NCBI RefSeq assembly: GCF_002929295.1
Contig: NZ_PJIM01000005.1
Location: 1 to 64,000, forward strand
Source of the DNA: Arthrobacter sp. SX1312
Lineage (GTDB): Bacteria > Actinomycetota > Actinomycetes > Actinomycetales > Micrococcaceae
Length of the DNA: 64,000 nucleotides
Direction: 5' to 3'
Part shown: one piece after another, positions 49,957 to 61,266 of the stretch
How the letters are laid out: every line of letters starts with the position of its first letter
How positions within the stretch are numbered: the first letter of the stretch is position 1
Notes under the pieces: generated by a model
The model's input: the letters and a program-made list of their open reading frames with translations, nothing else
The model's database searches: none
What the model was told of the DNA's origin: nothing
Program-made: the position numbers and the translations under genes

Positions 49957-50907
49957 TCAGCCGGCGGGGAGGAGTACGCCCTCCGCCACCAGGGCGGCCG
50001 GGCCGCTGAGCAGCACGTGTTCACGGCCGTCGGGGCCGTCGAAGAACGTGACCCCGACGACGCCGCCCGGGACGGTCACCTGCCACCGCGCGGGGGCTCC
50101 CGCGCCCGCCCAGAAGCGTGTGGCCGCGGCGGCGGCACAGGCGCCGGTGCCGCACGACTGCGTCTCGCCGACGCCCCGCTCATGGACGCGCATACTGAGC
50201 CGGCCGACGCCGTCGTCCCCCACGAGCGGATCGGAGGGCACCACGAGTTCCACGTTGGTCCCCTCCGGCGGCACCGGCTGGACACCCGGAGCCCGGTGCA
50301 GTTCGGTCCTCTGCAGTTCGGCGGCCTCGGCCAGCGCGACGACGGTGTGCGGATTGCCCATGCTGATCGACAGCGCCGGGCGGTCGACATCGAGTCCGCC
50401 GATCTCCACGAGCGAGTCCATACCCCGGGCCACGGCCGCCTCGGGGTGGATGAACTCCCAGGGCCCCATGTCCACCGCGTACCCGTCGTGCGAGCGGGTC
50501 ACGCGCTTGACGCCCGCGCGGGTGGCGATGGCGAGCTCGCCGCCCTCGGGCAGGTCGGCCACCGAGGAGGCGAGGAGGAAGTGCGCGAAGACGCGGACGC
50601 CGTTGCCGCACATCTCGGACACCGAGCCGTCGGCGTTGCGGTAGTCCATGAACCATTCCGCGGCGGGCTCCGTCTGCAGGAGCGCCCGCCCTTCAGGAAG
50701 GGCGGACGACCGCACGGCGCGGATGTATCCGTCGGCGCCGATCCCCCGGTGGCGGTCGCAGAGCGAGGCGACGAAGGCGGCGTCGTCCGGAGCTGCCGCG
50801 TCCGGGTCGAGCGTCAGGACGAAGTCGTTGCCGGTGCCGTGGCCCTTGGTGAAGGAGAGGCCGGCGGACGGCCGGGAATCGGTGGCATGGGCGCGGTAGT
50901 CGGTCAC
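49957..50907 (-). CDS. dapF: Diaminopimelate epimerase
   Basis: Interconverts LL- and meso-diaminopimelate for lysine and peptidoglycan. Both catalytic cysteines are present: [12 protein letters not shown] and [12 protein letters not shown]. The N-terminal [14 protein letters not shown] is family-typical. The GTG at 50907 (316 residues) lies 4 bases past the miaA stop; a GTG at 50928 would give 323 residues and overlap miaA. Neither has a convincing ribosome binding site, so coupling to miaA is likely. dapA lies at the other end of the window. Confidence 0.94.
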   Translation of the reverse strand: MTDYRAHATDSRPSAGLSFTKGHGTGNDFVLTLDPDAAAPDDAAFVASLCDRHRGIGADGYIRAVRSSALPEGRALLQTEPAAEWFMDYRNADGSVSEMCGNGVRVFAHFLLASSVADLPEGGELAIATRAGVKRVTRSHDGYAVDMGPWEFIHPEAAVARGMDSLVEIGGLDVDRPALSISMGNPHTVVALAEAAELQRTELHRAPGVQPVPPEGTNVELVVPSDPLVGDDGVGRLSMRVHERGVGETQSCGTGACAAAAATRFWAGAGAPARWQVTVPGGVVGVTFFDGPDGREHVLLSGPAALVAEGVLLPAG

Positions 50908-50911
50908 CGTC

Positions 50912-51823
50912 CTAGGATATGTCCCCACGCTGCCGCACGATCCCGACGGCCCGGTCGACGAGACCGGGTGCGTGCCAGTCCGTCCAGGCCACGCGCGGAT
51001 CGCCCCGGAACCAGGTCAGCTGGCGCCGAGCGAACCGGCGGGTCGCGGCGATCGTGTCCTCGACGGCGTCCTGCTCCGTCATGGAGCCGTCGAGCACCCG
51101 GAGGAACTGCCCGTACCCGAGGGCGCGGGACGCCGTCCGCCCGTCCCGGAGCCCGCGGGCGGCGAGGCGTCCGACCTCGTCGGCCAGCCCGCCGGCCACC
51201 ATCGCGTGCACCCGCTCGGCGAGCCGTGCGCGCAGGACGGCCCGGTCGACGGCGAGGCCGATCTGCACGGCGGGCTGGTGGTACTCGCGCCGCGGCATGA
51301 AGGCGCTGAAGGGCCGTCCGCTGATCTCGTACACCTCGAGGGCGCGGACGAGGCGGCGGTCGTCGTCGATCCGTTCTGCGGAGGCGGGGTCGACCTCCCG
51401 GAGCCGTCGGCGGAACGCCGCGCTCCCGGTGGTGGCGAGTTCCGCCTCGAGCCGGCTGCGGACGCCGGCGTCGGTCGGCGGGAACTCGAGCCGGTCGAGG
51501 GCCGCACGGATGTACAGGCCGGACCCGCCGACGAGGATGGGCACCCGCCCGCGGGCGCGGATGTCCTCGACGATCCGGCGGGCGTCCTCCTGGTAGGCGG
51601 CGACGCTCGCCTCCTGCGTGACGTCGAGGACATCGAGCAGATGATGCCCGACGCCCTGCCGCTCCGTCGGGGCCAGCTTGGCCGTCCCGATGTCCATGCC
51701 GCGGTAGAACTGGAGGGCGTCGGCGTTGACGATCTCGCCGTCGAGGCGCTGGGCCAGGGCGATACCGAGCTCGGACTTGCCGGACCCCGTGGGACCGACG
51801 ACCGCGACCACGGGAAGGGTCAA
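50912..51823 (-). CDS. miaA: tRNA dimethylallyltransferase
   Basis: Adds a dimethylallyl group to A37 of UNN-reading tRNAs. The 303-residue protein has the P-loop [14 protein letters not shown], the DSxQ-like [16 protein letters not shown], and the conserved [14 protein letters not shown]. It overlaps the miaB stop by four bases, so the two modification enzymes that act in sequence are coupled. Confidence 0.96.
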   Translation of the reverse strand: MTLPVVAVVGPTGSGKSELGIALAQRLDGEIVNADALQFYRGMDIGTAKLAPTERQGVGHHLLDVLDVTQEASVAAYQEDARRIVEDIRARGRVPILVGGSGLYIRAALDRLEFPPTDAGVRSRLEAELATTGSAAFRRRLREVDPASAERIDDDRRLVRALEVYEISGRPFSAFMPRREYHQPAVQIGLAVDRAVLRARLAERVHAMVAGGLADEVGRLAARGLRDGRTASRALGYGQFLRVLDGSMTEQDAVEDTIAATRRFARRQLTWFRGDPRVAWTDWHAPGLVDRAVGIVRQRGDIS

Positions 51824-53376
51824 GAAGCCGCTCCGCGGACCGGCAGGGACGGCATGCCCAGCGACACGGGGCGGGGAGCACCGTCAGGACCGGCCGTGCC
51901 GTCGGACGACGCCGGGACGCCGCAGGAGTCGGCCTGGCTCCTGTCCCACGCGTCGCCGGCGCGGGAGCGGCGGACGGCGTACTGCTCGGGCGCGGGATCC
52001 GACAGCAGGTGGAAGGAAGCCGCCTCGGTGACGGGAAGGGTCACGACGTCGCCCGGTCGGGGCACGGCCGCCCCCTCGGGGACGGAGAAGTGGACGAGCC
52101 GCTGGTCCCGCGCACGCCCGGTGAGCCGATGCGTCTCGCCGCCTTTGCGGCCCTGCTGGTCGGTCACGAGCACCTCGACGACCGTCCCGACCTGCTTCGC
52201 GTTCTCCTCACGGGCGATGCGGTCCTGGAGCGCCGTCAGCCGCTCGAACCGCTCCTGCACCACGGCCTTGGGCAGCTGGTCGGGCAGGTCCGCCGCCGGG
52301 GTGCCGGGGCGTTTCGAGTACTGGAAGGTGAAGGCCGTGGCGAAGCGGGACTGCTCGACGACGTCGAGGGTGGCCTGGAAGTCCTCCTCCGTCTCGCCGG
52401 GGAAGCCCACGATGATGTCGGTGGAGATGGCGGCGTGGGGCATCCGGTCGCGGACCCTCTCGAGGATGCCGAGGAAGCGGCTGGACCGGTAGGACCGCCG
52501 CATCGCCTTCAGGACACGGTCCGAGCCCGACTGCAGGGGCATGTGCAGCTGCGGCATCACGTTGGGCGTCTCGGCCATCGCGTCGATCACGTCGTCGGTG
52601 AACGCTGCGGGGTGCGGGCTGGTGAACCGGACCCGTTCGAGGCCCTCGATCGACCCGCAGGCGCGCAGCAGCTTCGCGAAGGCACCGCGGTCGCCGAACT
52701 CGACGCCGTAGGAGTTCACGTTCTGGCCGAGGAGCGTGACCTCGACGGCGCCGTCGGCGACGAGGGCTTCGATCTCGGCGAGGATCTCCCCGGGCCGGCG
52801 GTCGCGCTCCTTGCCTCGCAGGGACGGCACGATGCAGAAGGTGCAGGTGTTGTTGCAGCCGACGGAGATCGAGACCCAGCCGGCGTAGACCGACTCGCGC
52901 CGTGTCGGCAGGGTGGAGGGGAACACGTCGAGGGATTCCAGGATCTCCAGCTGCGCGTCCTGGTTGTGGCGTGCACGCTCGAGCAGGGCGGGCAGCGCGC
53001 CGATGTTGTGCGTCCCGAAGACCGCGTCCACCCAGGGTGCCTTCTTGAGGATGGTCTCCCTGTCCTTCTGGGCGAGGCACCCACCCACGGCGATCTGCAG
53101 ATCCGGCCGGGCCTCCTTGACCGCCTTGAGGATCCCGAGGTTGCCGTACAGCTTGTTGTCCGCGTTCTCGCGGACGGCGCAGGTGTTGAAGACGACGACG
53201 TCCGCCTGGCCGCCCTCGACGCGCGCGAGTCCGGCACCCTCGAGCAGCCCGGAGATCCGCTCGGAATCATGCACGTTCATCTGGCAGCCGAACGTCCGCA
53301 CCTCGTAGGTGCGCTGTCCGGCTGCGCCGGCCGGGGTACCGCGGGGCGTCTCGTCGAGGGATACAGGAAGTGTCAT
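51820..53376 (-). CDS. miaB: tRNA-2-methylthio-N6-dimethylallyladenosine synthase
   Basis: Radical SAM methylthiotransferase that acts after MiaA on A37. The 518-residue protein has the N-terminal UPF0004 Fe-S cysteines (TFGCQMN, NTCAVR, VGGCLAQ), the radical SAM motif [11 protein letters not shown] near residue 165, and a C-terminal TRAM domain. A polar tail of ~45 residues follows. The ATG at 53376 has GAGGG seven bases upstream; an in-frame extension of 23 codons lacks homology. Confidence 0.96.
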   Translation of the reverse strand: MTLPVSLDETPRGTPAGAAGQRTYEVRTFGCQMNVHDSERISGLLEGAGLARVEGGQADVVVFNTCAVRENADNKLYGNLGILKAVKEARPDLQIAVGGCLAQKDRETILKKAPWVDAVFGTHNIGALPALLERARHNQDAQLEILESLDVFPSTLPTRRESVYAGWVSISVGCNNTCTFCIVPSLRGKERDRRPGEILAEIEALVADGAVEVTLLGQNVNSYGVEFGDRGAFAKLLRACGSIEGLERVRFTSPHPAAFTDDVIDAMAETPNVMPQLHMPLQSGSDRVLKAMRRSYRSSRFLGILERVRDRMPHAAISTDIIVGFPGETEEDFQATLDVVEQSRFATAFTFQYSKRPGTPAADLPDQLPKAVVQERFERLTALQDRIAREENAKQVGTVVEVLVTDQQGRKGGETHRLTGRARDQRLVHFSVPEGAAVPRPGDVVTLPVTEAASFHLLSDPAPEQYAVRRSRAGDAWDRSQADSCGVPASSDGTAGPDGAPRPVSLGMPSLPVRGAAS

Positions 53377-53441
53377 GCTCACGCCCTCAAGCGTACGACC
53401 GGCACGCTGGGCGCCCACAATCGCCGGGTCGACCGGCGCGG

Positions 53442-54377
53442 TCACTCACCCTCGGCGAGAACGTCCTTCACGATCGAGAACGCGGTCCCGGGGCTGTAGC
53501 CCTTGCGGGCGAGCACCCCGACGAGGCGCCGCATCTCCTTGTCCCGCACGGCACGATCGGACAGATCGGCACTGCGGCGGAGCTTCCGGCGCACCACCTC
53601 CCGGGCCTGTTCGTCCTCCTCCTCGTCGGAGAGCTGCAGCAGGGCATCCTCCGCCAGCGACGCGTCGATGCCCTTGTCCGCGAGCTCGCGCCGCAGCGAG
53701 GACCGGGAGAGCGACCTGGCGGCGGTGCGGGTGCGCACCCACATCCGGGCGAACTCGGCGTCATCGATCAGCTGCACTTCCTCGAACCTGTCGAGGAGTG
53801 CCGCGGCGATCGGCCGCGGTACCTCACGCTCGGCGAGCTTGCGATCGAGCTGGTGGCGGCTCCGGGCGCCCATGGCCAGTTGGCGGAGCAGCACGGAGCG
53901 GGCCAGCGACGTCCACTCCTCGTCGCTCCGGACTGGGGTGTCCTCCCCCGCCGTCCCGTCACCCTCGGGGACGTCGTCGCTCGGACCTGCGGCGGCATCA
54001 CGCCGCCCGCGCCGCGCACCTCGGGGTGAGGATCGGCCTCCTCCGTCGCGTGCCCGCCGCCGACCGGTGCCGTCCCCCGTCGTGGGAGCATCGGGTGCCT
54101 CGGCGGCGTCGGCCGAGGCACCGACGACCGGTGCGAACGGATCGTCGAAGGATGCCCGGCCCGGCGAGCCGCTTCGACGGCGGGCCTGTGGCGCTCCGCG
54201 CCCCTTCGCCGACGTCGTCCTGCCGAAGGAGGAGGACGCCGACCGCGACGACTTCTGGCGCGTGGATCGGGACCGGGCAGGCGGCTCGGATCCGTCCGGG
54301 TCGGCTGAACTGTCCGAACCGAACAGACCGTAGGAGATCCCCCATCCGGCCGCTTCCGGCCCGATCTCCGATGCCAC
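53442..54377 (-). CDS. recX: Regulatory protein RecX with long low-complexity N-terminus
   Basis: Inhibits RecA filament growth. The RecX domain lies in the last ~150 of 311 residues, with three-helix repeats ([29 protein letters not shown]..., [26 protein letters not shown]). The first ~150 residues are Ser/Arg/Ala/Asp-rich without a fold signature, much longer than the roughly 150-180 residues of typical RecX proteins. Start is GTG at 54377, 5 bases after the recA stop. It is co-transcribed with recA. Confidence 0.92.
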   Translation of the reverse strand: MASEIGPEAAGWGISYGLFGSDSSADPDGSEPPARSRSTRQKSSRSASSSFGRTTSAKGRGAPQARRRSGSPGRASFDDPFAPVVGASADAAEAPDAPTTGDGTGRRRARDGGGRSSPRGARRGRRDAAAGPSDDVPEGDGTAGEDTPVRSDEEWTSLARSVLLRQLAMGARSRHQLDRKLAEREVPRPIAAALLDRFEEVQLIDDAEFARMWVRTRTAARSLSRSSLRRELADKGIDASLAEDALLQLSDEEEDEQAREVVRRKLRRSADLSDRAVRDKEMRRLVGVLARKGYSPGTAFSIVKDVLAEGE

Positions 54378-54382
54378 GGCGC

Positions 54383-55426
<1,044 letters not shown>

Positions 55427-55552
55427 TCTTCACCTCGGTTGTTCATGGCCAACTGGCCTGTGTGTACGTGTTCGATTCGACTGTAGGGGCCCGCACCGAC
55501 ACTTTGGGGCGGGGCCGTCACCATGTGCGTAACAGCGCTCGGGCCGTGTCCC

Positions 55553-55582
55553 ATTGTATCCCCGTCCGAACAGGTATTCGAA
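55553..55582 (-). promoter_or_regulatory. recA promoter
   Basis: Minus-strand -10 TACAAT (55553-55558) with TTCGAA (55577-55582) at an 18-base spacing as the poor -35. The -35 region is covered by the LexA box. The predicted leader is about 120 bases. Confidence 0.6.
55566..55581. promoter_or_regulatory. LexA box (SOS box) of recA
   Basis: CCGAACAGGTATTCGA, on the minus strand TCGAATACCTGTTCGG: the consensus TCGAAC-N4-GTTCGA with two mismatches. It lies directly upstream of the recA -10 element. Confidence 0.85.
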
Positions 55583-55642
55583 TATTCGCGGTTCCTCTGT
55601 GTGTCCCGTGCAGCCCGGCCGTGGGCGTGCCGACGCATCGGG

Positions 55643-55861
55643 TCAGCGCGGTTTGACGTCGCGGCCGAGCCAGCGGCTCGTCGGTACATCCTGCGCCCGG
55701 CACACCGCTTCCCAGACCGTCTTCGGATCGGCACCTGCGCCCAGCGCCTCGGACGCCGTCCTGTCACCCAGCTGGTCCACGACGAGGTCCCGCGCGAGGG
55801 TCCGCGAGTACCGCTCCCCGAACTCGTCGTCCATCAATCGCCAGAAGTCGCTCAACCGCAT
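55643..55861 (-). CDS. DUF3046 family protein
   Basis: A 72-residue protein, full length for DUF3046. The conserved start is MRLSDFWRLMDDEFGERYSRTLARDLVVDQLG, and the middle DPKTVWEAVCRAQDVP also matches. Function is unknown; it lies just upstream of recA in many actinobacteria. The 216-base gap to recA holds the SOS-controlled promoter, so it is probably transcribed separately. Confidence 0.9.
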   Translation of the reverse strand: MRLSDFWRLMDDEFGERYSRTLARDLVVDQLGDRTASEALGAGADPKTVWEAVCRAQDVPTSRWLGRDVKPR

Positions 55862-56059
55862 GCACTGTCCTTCGCTCTCGTCGTGGGCCGATCATCCGTC
55901 ATACCTCTCCTACCATTCTGGGTCCTCGACACGGAGGCCGGCACCGAGGGCCGCGGTAGAATCACCCGGGAGGACGACCCGCGAGCGGAATTCGCGGCCG
56001 GGCGGAGGAAACAGGCTGTGGGGCATGGTGATTCCGCCGGTGCGCCCTAGAATGGCCCC

Positions 56060-56569
56060 ATGAACGCGAAGCCGAGCATCACCGACCCCGGCGCGGGCCG
56101 TACCGGCTACCCCGGGGAGGATGCCGACACCGATGCGGCCATCGAGGCCCTGGAACAGCAGCTGAGCATGCTGTGGCGGCGCGCCCGTTCGAACTCCTAC
56201 AAGGTGGCGCGTCGGGTGCATCCCGACATGGAACCCGCGGCGTACGGGCTGCTGGTGATCCTGCAGCGTGAGGGCTCCATGCGTCTCACCGACATCGCTG
56301 CAAGCGTGGGAGTGGGCAAGCCCTCCGTCAGCCGGCAGATCGCGATGCTGGAGCAGCTGGGCCTGGTCCGGAAGGAAGCCGACCCGCTCGACGGCCGGGC
56401 GCAGTCGATCTCGCTGACGGACGCCGGCACCCGGCAGCTCGTGGCTGCGCAGACGGCCCGCAAGCAGGCCTTCCACCAGCTCATGGAGGACTGGGACGTG
56501 GAGGACCTCACGCGCCTGGGCACGCTCATCGCCCAGCTCAACAACACCTACACCCGGGACAACTGGTAG
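56060..56569 (+). CDS. MarR-family transcriptional regulator
   Basis: A 169-residue winged-helix dimeric regulator. The DNA-binding part is MRLTDIAASVGVGKPSVSRQIAMLEQLGLVRKEADPLDGRAQSISLTDAG, around residues 74-122, with the wing motif DGRA. Flanking helices (IEALEQQLSMLWRRARSNSY; AFHQLMEDWDVEDLTRLGTLIAQLN) make the dimer interface. It is divergent from the DUF3046 gene; the target is not evident. It ends at a shared terminator with clgR. Confidence 0.9.
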   Translation: MNAKPSITDPGAGRTGYPGEDADTDAAIEALEQQLSMLWRRARSNSYKVARRVHPDMEPAAYGLLVILQREGSMRLTDIAASVGVGKPSVSRQIAMLEQLGLVRKEADPLDGRAQSISLTDAGTRQLVAAQTARKQAFHQLMEDWDVEDLTRLGTLIAQLNNTYTRDNW

Positions 56570-56580
56570 CAGACAACAGG

Positions 56581-56617
56581 AAGGCCCGCCCCCTCGGTCG
56601 TGTCGGGGACGGGCCTT
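56581..56617. terminator. Bidirectional terminator between MarR gene and clgR
   Basis: AAGGCCCG (56581-56588) pairs with CGGGCCTT (56610-56617), with extra CCCC/GGGG pairing inside. It separates two convergent genes. Its outer arms resemble those of the pheT terminator. Confidence 0.8.
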
Positions 56618-56633
56618 CCTTGACGTGGGGTGA

Positions 56634-57074
56634 CTAGCGGTTCGTGGCCGCGAGCCCCCGACGGAAGTCGTCGTTCAGTTCGTCCGTGAGGTCGTCCCCG
56701 AATTCGCGGGAGAACTCCTGGGGGATGGTGTCCGGGATGGATACGCCTTCTGCTTCTGCCAGGCGGTCGCTGACTTCCCGCAGCATCGAGGAGAGCGGCA
56801 CCTCGAGTGCACTGCAGATTGATGAGAGGAGTTCGGACGATGCTTCCTTCTGTCCACGCTCGACCTCGCTGAGGTATCCGAGGGAAACCCTCGCACTGTG
56901 CGACACCTCGCGCAGGGTACGGCCTTGGCGCTGGCGGACGTCGCGCAGGACGTCGCCGATCTCGTGGCGGAGAACCACCAGCTTGCGCTCCTTGGGCCTG
57001 CGTTGTGCATCATCCGCCAACCCCACATCACGCCAACGGACCACGCCGTTTACGGATACGGGCTGCTTTACCAT
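56634..57074 (-). CDS. clgR: XRE-family regulator ClgR
   Basis: Activator of Clp protease and stress genes in actinobacteria. The 146-residue protein has a Cro/CI helix-turn-helix at residues ~35-95 ([50 protein letters not shown]), the hallmark ClgR pattern. A C-terminal tail is rich in acidic residues. Synteny (clgR, pgsA, ftsK) matches Mycobacterium Rv2745c-Rv2748c. AAGG lies eight bases before the ATG. The 123-base upstream gap probably holds its own promoter, but I cannot choose one. Confidence 0.88.
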   Translation of the reverse strand: MVKQPVSVNGVVRWRDVGLADDAQRRPKERKLVVLRHEIGDVLRDVRQRQGRTLREVSHSARVSLGYLSEVERGQKEASSELLSSICSALEVPLSSMLREVSDRLAEAEGVSIPDTIPQEFSREFGDDLTDELNDDFRRGLAATNR

Positions 57075-57197
57075 CTGTATCGCCTTGCTCCCTCATAATG
57101 CGGCGGCGCCCGATGGACGTCCGCCCCGTGATGATGACCTGCCCGTTCTGCTAGAGCTTGAGTCGCCAACCCTATCAACGGCCGGCAGTGTTTATAA

Positions 57198-57695
57198 CTA
57201 CCCCCGGCGATTGTTTGTTCCCCCGAGGAGCGCCTCGCGGAGCTCGACGAGCACCGCATCACGGGAAGCGGTCCTGATCGCGTCGCGGTCCCCGACGAAG
57301 TGGTGCTCGAACGTCTCCGTGCCCGAGGAGGTGGAAATCGCCGTGAATACGGTCCCCACCGGCTTCCCCTCGTGCGGGGAGGGCCCCGCGACGCCGGTCG
57401 TCGCGACGCCGATGTCCGAGGAGAACGCCGCCCTGGCGCCGTCGGCCATCGCCGCGGCGACGCGCGGATCCACGGCGCCGGCGCTCGAAAGAAGTTCGGC
57501 GTCGACGTTCAACAGGTTCTGCTTGACAGAGATCTGGTAGGCAATTACTCCGCCCTGCAGGACCGCGGAGGCGCCCGGGACGTCGGCCAGCGTGGCGGCG
57601 ACCAGGCCGGCCGTCAGGGATTCGGCCGTGGCCACCGTGAGACCCCGCCGCGTGGCGAGGTCGACGACGTCGGCGGCCGGTCCCGCGCCGGTCAC
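57198..57695 (-). CDS. cinA: CinA C-terminal domain protein (nicotinamide-nucleotide amidohydrolase)
   Basis: A 165-residue protein comprising only the CinA C-terminal (PncC-type) domain, which deamidates NMN. Family motifs are LTVATAESLTAGLVAATLADVPGASAVLQGGVIAYQ, VDPRVAAAMADGAR and GVATTGVAGPSPHEGKPVGTVF. Start is GTG at 57695, overlapping the pgsA stop by four bases (GTGA). The domain also appears in RecA-linked competence operons of other bacteria. Confidence 0.93.
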   Translation of the reverse strand: MTGAGPAADVVDLATRRGLTVATAESLTAGLVAATLADVPGASAVLQGGVIAYQISVKQNLLNVDAELLSSAGAVDPRVAAAMADGARAAFSSDIGVATTGVAGPSPHEGKPVGTVFTAISTSSGTETFEHHFVGDRDAIRTASRDAVLVELREALLGGTNNRRG

Positions 57696-58279
57696 GAGCG
57701 GGCTGCGGCCCGGAGCCGGATGGCCTGGACCACGTAGTCGACGCCGGTCGCCACCGTGATCACGACGGCGGCCGCCATGACCGCGGCAGCGGGCCACCAG
57801 GCCCAGTCGCCGGCGATGGACTGCAGCGGGATGAGGAACAGCAGGATGGCGACGGTCTGGACGACCGTCTTCAGCTTTCCCCCGCGCGAGGCCGGCATGA
57901 CCCCGTACCGGATCACGGCGAACCGCAGGAGCGTGATCCCGATCTCGCGGACCAGGATCACGATCGTGACCCACCACCAGAGCTCGCCCAGGACGGACAG
58001 CATCACGAGGGCGGAGCCGATGAGCAGCTTGTCCGCGATCGGGTCCGCGATCTTGCCGAAGTCCGTGATGAGGCCCCGGCTGCGGGCCAGGTCGCCGTCG
58101 AGCTTGTCGGTGTAGATCGCGACCGCGAAGACGAGGACGGCGAGCCAGCGGAACAGCCCGTCGCGGCCGTCGTCGAGCAGGAGGAACCAGACGAAGAACG
58201 GCACCATCAGGATGCGCACGACGGTGAGGACGTTCGCGATGTTCAGGACCGGCACGGCCGGGCTCGGGGAGCTAGTCAC
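57692..58279 (-). CDS. pgsA: CDP-diacylglycerol--glycerol-3-phosphate 3-phosphatidyltransferase
   Basis: Membrane enzyme of phosphatidylglycerol synthesis. The 195-residue protein has the CDP-alcohol phosphotransferase motif DGDLARSRGLITDFGKIADPIAD, which matches D-G-x2-A-R-x8-G-x3-D-x3-D, at about residues 64-87, and several membrane helices. It lies 10 bases after the ftsK stop and is coupled to cinA. Confidence 0.94.
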   Translation of the reverse strand: MTSSPSPAVPVLNIANVLTVVRILMVPFFVWFLLLDDGRDGLFRWLAVLVFAVAIYTDKLDGDLARSRGLITDFGKIADPIADKLLIGSALVMLSVLGELWWWVTIVILVREIGITLLRFAVIRYGVMPASRGGKLKTVVQTVAILLFLIPLQSIAGDWAWWPAAAVMAAAVVITVATGVDYVVQAIRLRAAARS

Positions 58280-58288
58280 TCTCTCAGG

Positions 58289-61189
58289 CTACCTGCCGGT
58301 GAGGCTCCAGGCGTCGGTGTTCTCGCCGTCGTCGCCGTCGTCGGAGCCCCCCGACGCGGCGGCGCCGTCGTAGTAGTCGACCGCCTGCGCCCGCGAGGCG
58401 AGATCGTCCGCGACGAGGTCGATCGGCGCCTGGGGCTGCGGCTGGGACGGCGCCGGCGCGGACGGCTCGTCACCGCGCATGGCGGCGAGCACGGGGGCGA
58501 GATCGTCGGGCTTGACCAGCACGTCACGGGCCTTCGACCCCTCGGACGGTCCGACCACCCCGCGCGATTCGAGCAGGTCCATGAGTCGTCCGGCCTTCGC
58601 GAACCCGACGCGGAGCTTGCGCTGCAGCATCGAGGTGGACCCGAACTGGGTCGTGACCACGAGTTCTGTCGCCTGGAGCAGGACCTCGAGGTCGTCCCCG
58701 ATGTCGTCGTCGATCTGCTTCTTCGGTGCGTCGACCGCGACGTCCTCGCGGTAGACGGCCTGCAGCTGCCCCTTCACGTGCTCCACGACGCGGTGGATCT
58801 CCGACTCGGTGACCCAGGCACCCTGCACGCGCATGGGCTTGGACGCACCCATGGGCAGGAACAGCGCGTCGCCCTGCCCGATGAGCTTCTCGGCGCCCGG
58901 CTGGTCCAGCACCACGCGGGAATCGGTGACCGAGGATGTCGCGAAGGCCATGCGGGACGGCACGTTGGCCTTGATCAGGCCGGTGACGACGTCGACCGAC
59001 GGCCGCTGCGTGGCGAGGACGAGGTGGATGCCGGCGGCGCGCGCCAGCTGGGTGATGCGGACGATCGAGTCCTCGACGTCGCGCGGGGCGACCATCATCA
59101 GGTCGGCGAGCTCGTCCACGATGACCAGCAGGTACGGGTAGGGGCGGACGACGCGCTTGGAGCCCTCGGGCGGGACGACCTTCCCGTTCCGGACGGCCTT
59201 GTTGAAGTCGTCGATGTGCTTGTAGCCGTAGTTCGCCAGGTCGTCATAGCGGGTGTCCATCTCGCGCACCACCCACTGCAGCGCCTCGGCGGCCTTCTTG
59301 GGGCTCGTGATGATGGGTGTGATGAGGTGGGGTACGCCCTCGTACGCGGTGAGCTCCACGCGCTTGGGGTCCACCATGACCATGCGCACCTCGTCCGGCG
59401 TGGAGCGCATGAGGATCGAGGTGATCATGGAGTTCACGAACGAGGACTTGCCCGCACCCGTGGCACCGGCCACCAGCAGGTGGGGCATCTTCGCGAGGTT
59501 GGCGACGACGAACCCGCCCTCGACGTCCTTGCCCACACCCATCACCATGGGGTGGTCCGTCTTGCGGGCGTTGCCGGAGCGCAGCACGTCGCCGAGGGAG
59601 ACCGTCTCGCGGTCCGTGTTCGGGATCTCGATACCGATGGCCGACTTGCCGGGGATGGGCGAGAGGATGCGCACGTCCGAGCTGGCGACGGCGTAGGAGA
59701 TGTTCTTCGAGAGCGCGGTCACCCGCTCCACCTTGGTGCCCGGGGCCAGTTCGATCTCGTAGCGCGTGACGGTCGGGCCGCGCGAGAACCCGGTCACCTT
59801 CGCGTCCACGTTGAACTGGTCCATGGTGTGGGTCAGGGCGGCGACGACGGCGTCGTTGGCTTCCGAGCGCTCCTTGGGCGGGGTACCGGCGGGCAGGTAG
59901 TCCGACGGCGGCAGGGTGTACGCGACGTCGCCGGCGAGCTGCAGCTGCTCGGTGCGCTGCGGGATGGGGGTGGGCGGGACCTGCGGCTGCACCGGCGTCG
60001 ACGGGACGATCAGCGCCTTCGCGGCGGGGACGACGTCGATGGCCTCGGTCGCACCCTCCGGCTCACGCCCGGGCGCAGGCTCCGGCGTGCCGATCCCCTG
60101 CGACCGCTTGAGTTCCTCGGCGGCCAGTTCCTGCCGTGTGGGTCGCCGGACGCCGGGCGGGACGGCGGCCTCGGCCTCGCGGGCGCGGCGCTCCTCGTCC
60201 TCGATGACGGCGCGCTCGAACGCCTCGTCGCCGACGTAGCCGTCACCGTCGTCGTGCTGGTCGTGGTCGTTGCCGGACGCCTCGGGCTTGTCCTTGCCGA
60301 ACAGGCGCTTGCGGCGCTTCGGCTCGGGCTTCGCCGTGGCGCCGTGGGTCTCGTAGAGGTAGCTCTGGTCGTGGCCGTCGTCGCGCCGCGCCTCGGCGCC
60401 GTTCGGGTCCTGGCCCATCAGGTGCTCGTACAGGGTGCGCAGGCGGTCGGGGATGTGGCGGAAGGGCGTGGCCGTGACGATCAGCAGGCCGAGGAAGATC
60501 GCCGCCGCGAGCAGGATGCCCACGGGCCAGGCCGTGAGGACGCTGCTGAGCGGGCCCGCGACGAGGAACCCGGCGACGCCGCCCGCGCGCCAGAGGGCGT
60601 CGAGCCCGTCGGAGAGGCCGGGCCTGCCGCCGACGAGGTGGGCGATGCCGGAGCCGGCGAAGAGGAGGACGAGCTGGCCGATGGCGATGCGGTTGTTGGC
60701 CCGGTGCCGCTCCGGGTAGCGGAACAGACGGATGGCGCCGATGCCGAGCATAAAGGGGACGAGCAGGGCCATCCAGCCGAAGGTGCCGCCGGCGGCCGCG
60801 TGCACGATGTCGGCGGCGATGCCGTGGAGGGCCCACCACTCGACGGCGGCGACGGCCAGGGCCAGCAGGAGGAGGAAGAAGCCGGAACCGTCCCGGCGGA
60901 GCTCACGGTCCGGGTTGACGTCGTGGCCGAAAGTGCGGACACCGGAACCGACGACGCGCGCGGTACCCATCCACACCGCCCGGACGGCCCTCAGCGGCAG
61001 GGCGAGGTGGTCCTCGTCCCGCGGCTCGGGTGTCACCGGGACCTGGCGGGTCCTGGCCGGAGCGCGGCCTGCCCCCTTGGCCGGCGGCTTGGCGGGCCCC
61101 TTGGTCCGGGAGGGTGCCGTGACGGCGGACGCTCCCTTGCTGCGGGTCTGGTGCTGGCCCCGCGGGGCAGGGGACGTTCGAGTGGCCAT
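58289..61189 (-). CDS. ftsK: DNA translocase FtsK
   Basis: Septal DNA pump that clears the chromosome terminus during division. The 966-residue protein has a basic N-terminal tail (1-65), four or five membrane helices (about 95-270), a charged linker, and a C-terminal motor. The motor has the P-loop VAGATGAGKSSFVNSM, Walker B LLVIVDELADLMMVA, and LARAAGIHLVLATQRPSVDVVTGLIKANVPSRMAF. The end carries the winged-helix gamma domain (LVVTTQFGSTSMLQRKLRVGFAKAGRLMDLLESRGVVGP), which reads polar DNA motifs. The ATG at 61189 is the first methionine of the homologous part. Confidence 0.96.
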   Translation of the reverse strand: MATRTSPAPRGQHQTRSKGASAVTAPSRTKGPAKPPAKGAGRAPARTRQVPVTPEPRDEDHLALPLRAVRAVWMGTARVVGSGVRTFGHDVNPDRELRRDGSGFFLLLLALAVAAVEWWALHGIAADIVHAAAGGTFGWMALLVPFMLGIGAIRLFRYPERHRANNRIAIGQLVLLFAGSGIAHLVGGRPGLSDGLDALWRAGGVAGFLVAGPLSSVLTAWPVGILLAAAIFLGLLIVTATPFRHIPDRLRTLYEHLMGQDPNGAEARRDDGHDQSYLYETHGATAKPEPKRRKRLFGKDKPEASGNDHDQHDDGDGYVGDEAFERAVIEDEERRAREAEAAVPPGVRRPTRQELAAEELKRSQGIGTPEPAPGREPEGATEAIDVVPAAKALIVPSTPVQPQVPPTPIPQRTEQLQLAGDVAYTLPPSDYLPAGTPPKERSEANDAVVAALTHTMDQFNVDAKVTGFSRGPTVTRYEIELAPGTKVERVTALSKNISYAVASSDVRILSPIPGKSAIGIEIPNTDRETVSLGDVLRSGNARKTDHPMVMGVGKDVEGGFVVANLAKMPHLLVAGATGAGKSSFVNSMITSILMRSTPDEVRMVMVDPKRVELTAYEGVPHLITPIITSPKKAAEALQWVVREMDTRYDDLANYGYKHIDDFNKAVRNGKVVPPEGSKRVVRPYPYLLVIVDELADLMMVAPRDVEDSIVRITQLARAAGIHLVLATQRPSVDVVTGLIKANVPSRMAFATSSVTDSRVVLDQPGAEKLIGQGDALFLPMGASKPMRVQGAWVTESEIHRVVEHVKGQLQAVYREDVAVDAPKKQIDDDIGDDLEVLLQATELVVTTQFGSTSMLQRKLRVGFAKAGRLMDLLESRGVVGPSEGSKARDVLVKPDDLAPVLAAMRGDEPSAPAPSQPQPQAPIDLVADDLASRAQAVDYYDGAAASGGSDDGDDGENTDAWSLTGR

Positions 61190-61266
61190 GGTCCTCACGG
61201 TACCGGACCACTGCCCCCATCCGTCGAATTCCCGCGCGCCGACGAGGCCTTCGGGGACCGCCGCGC

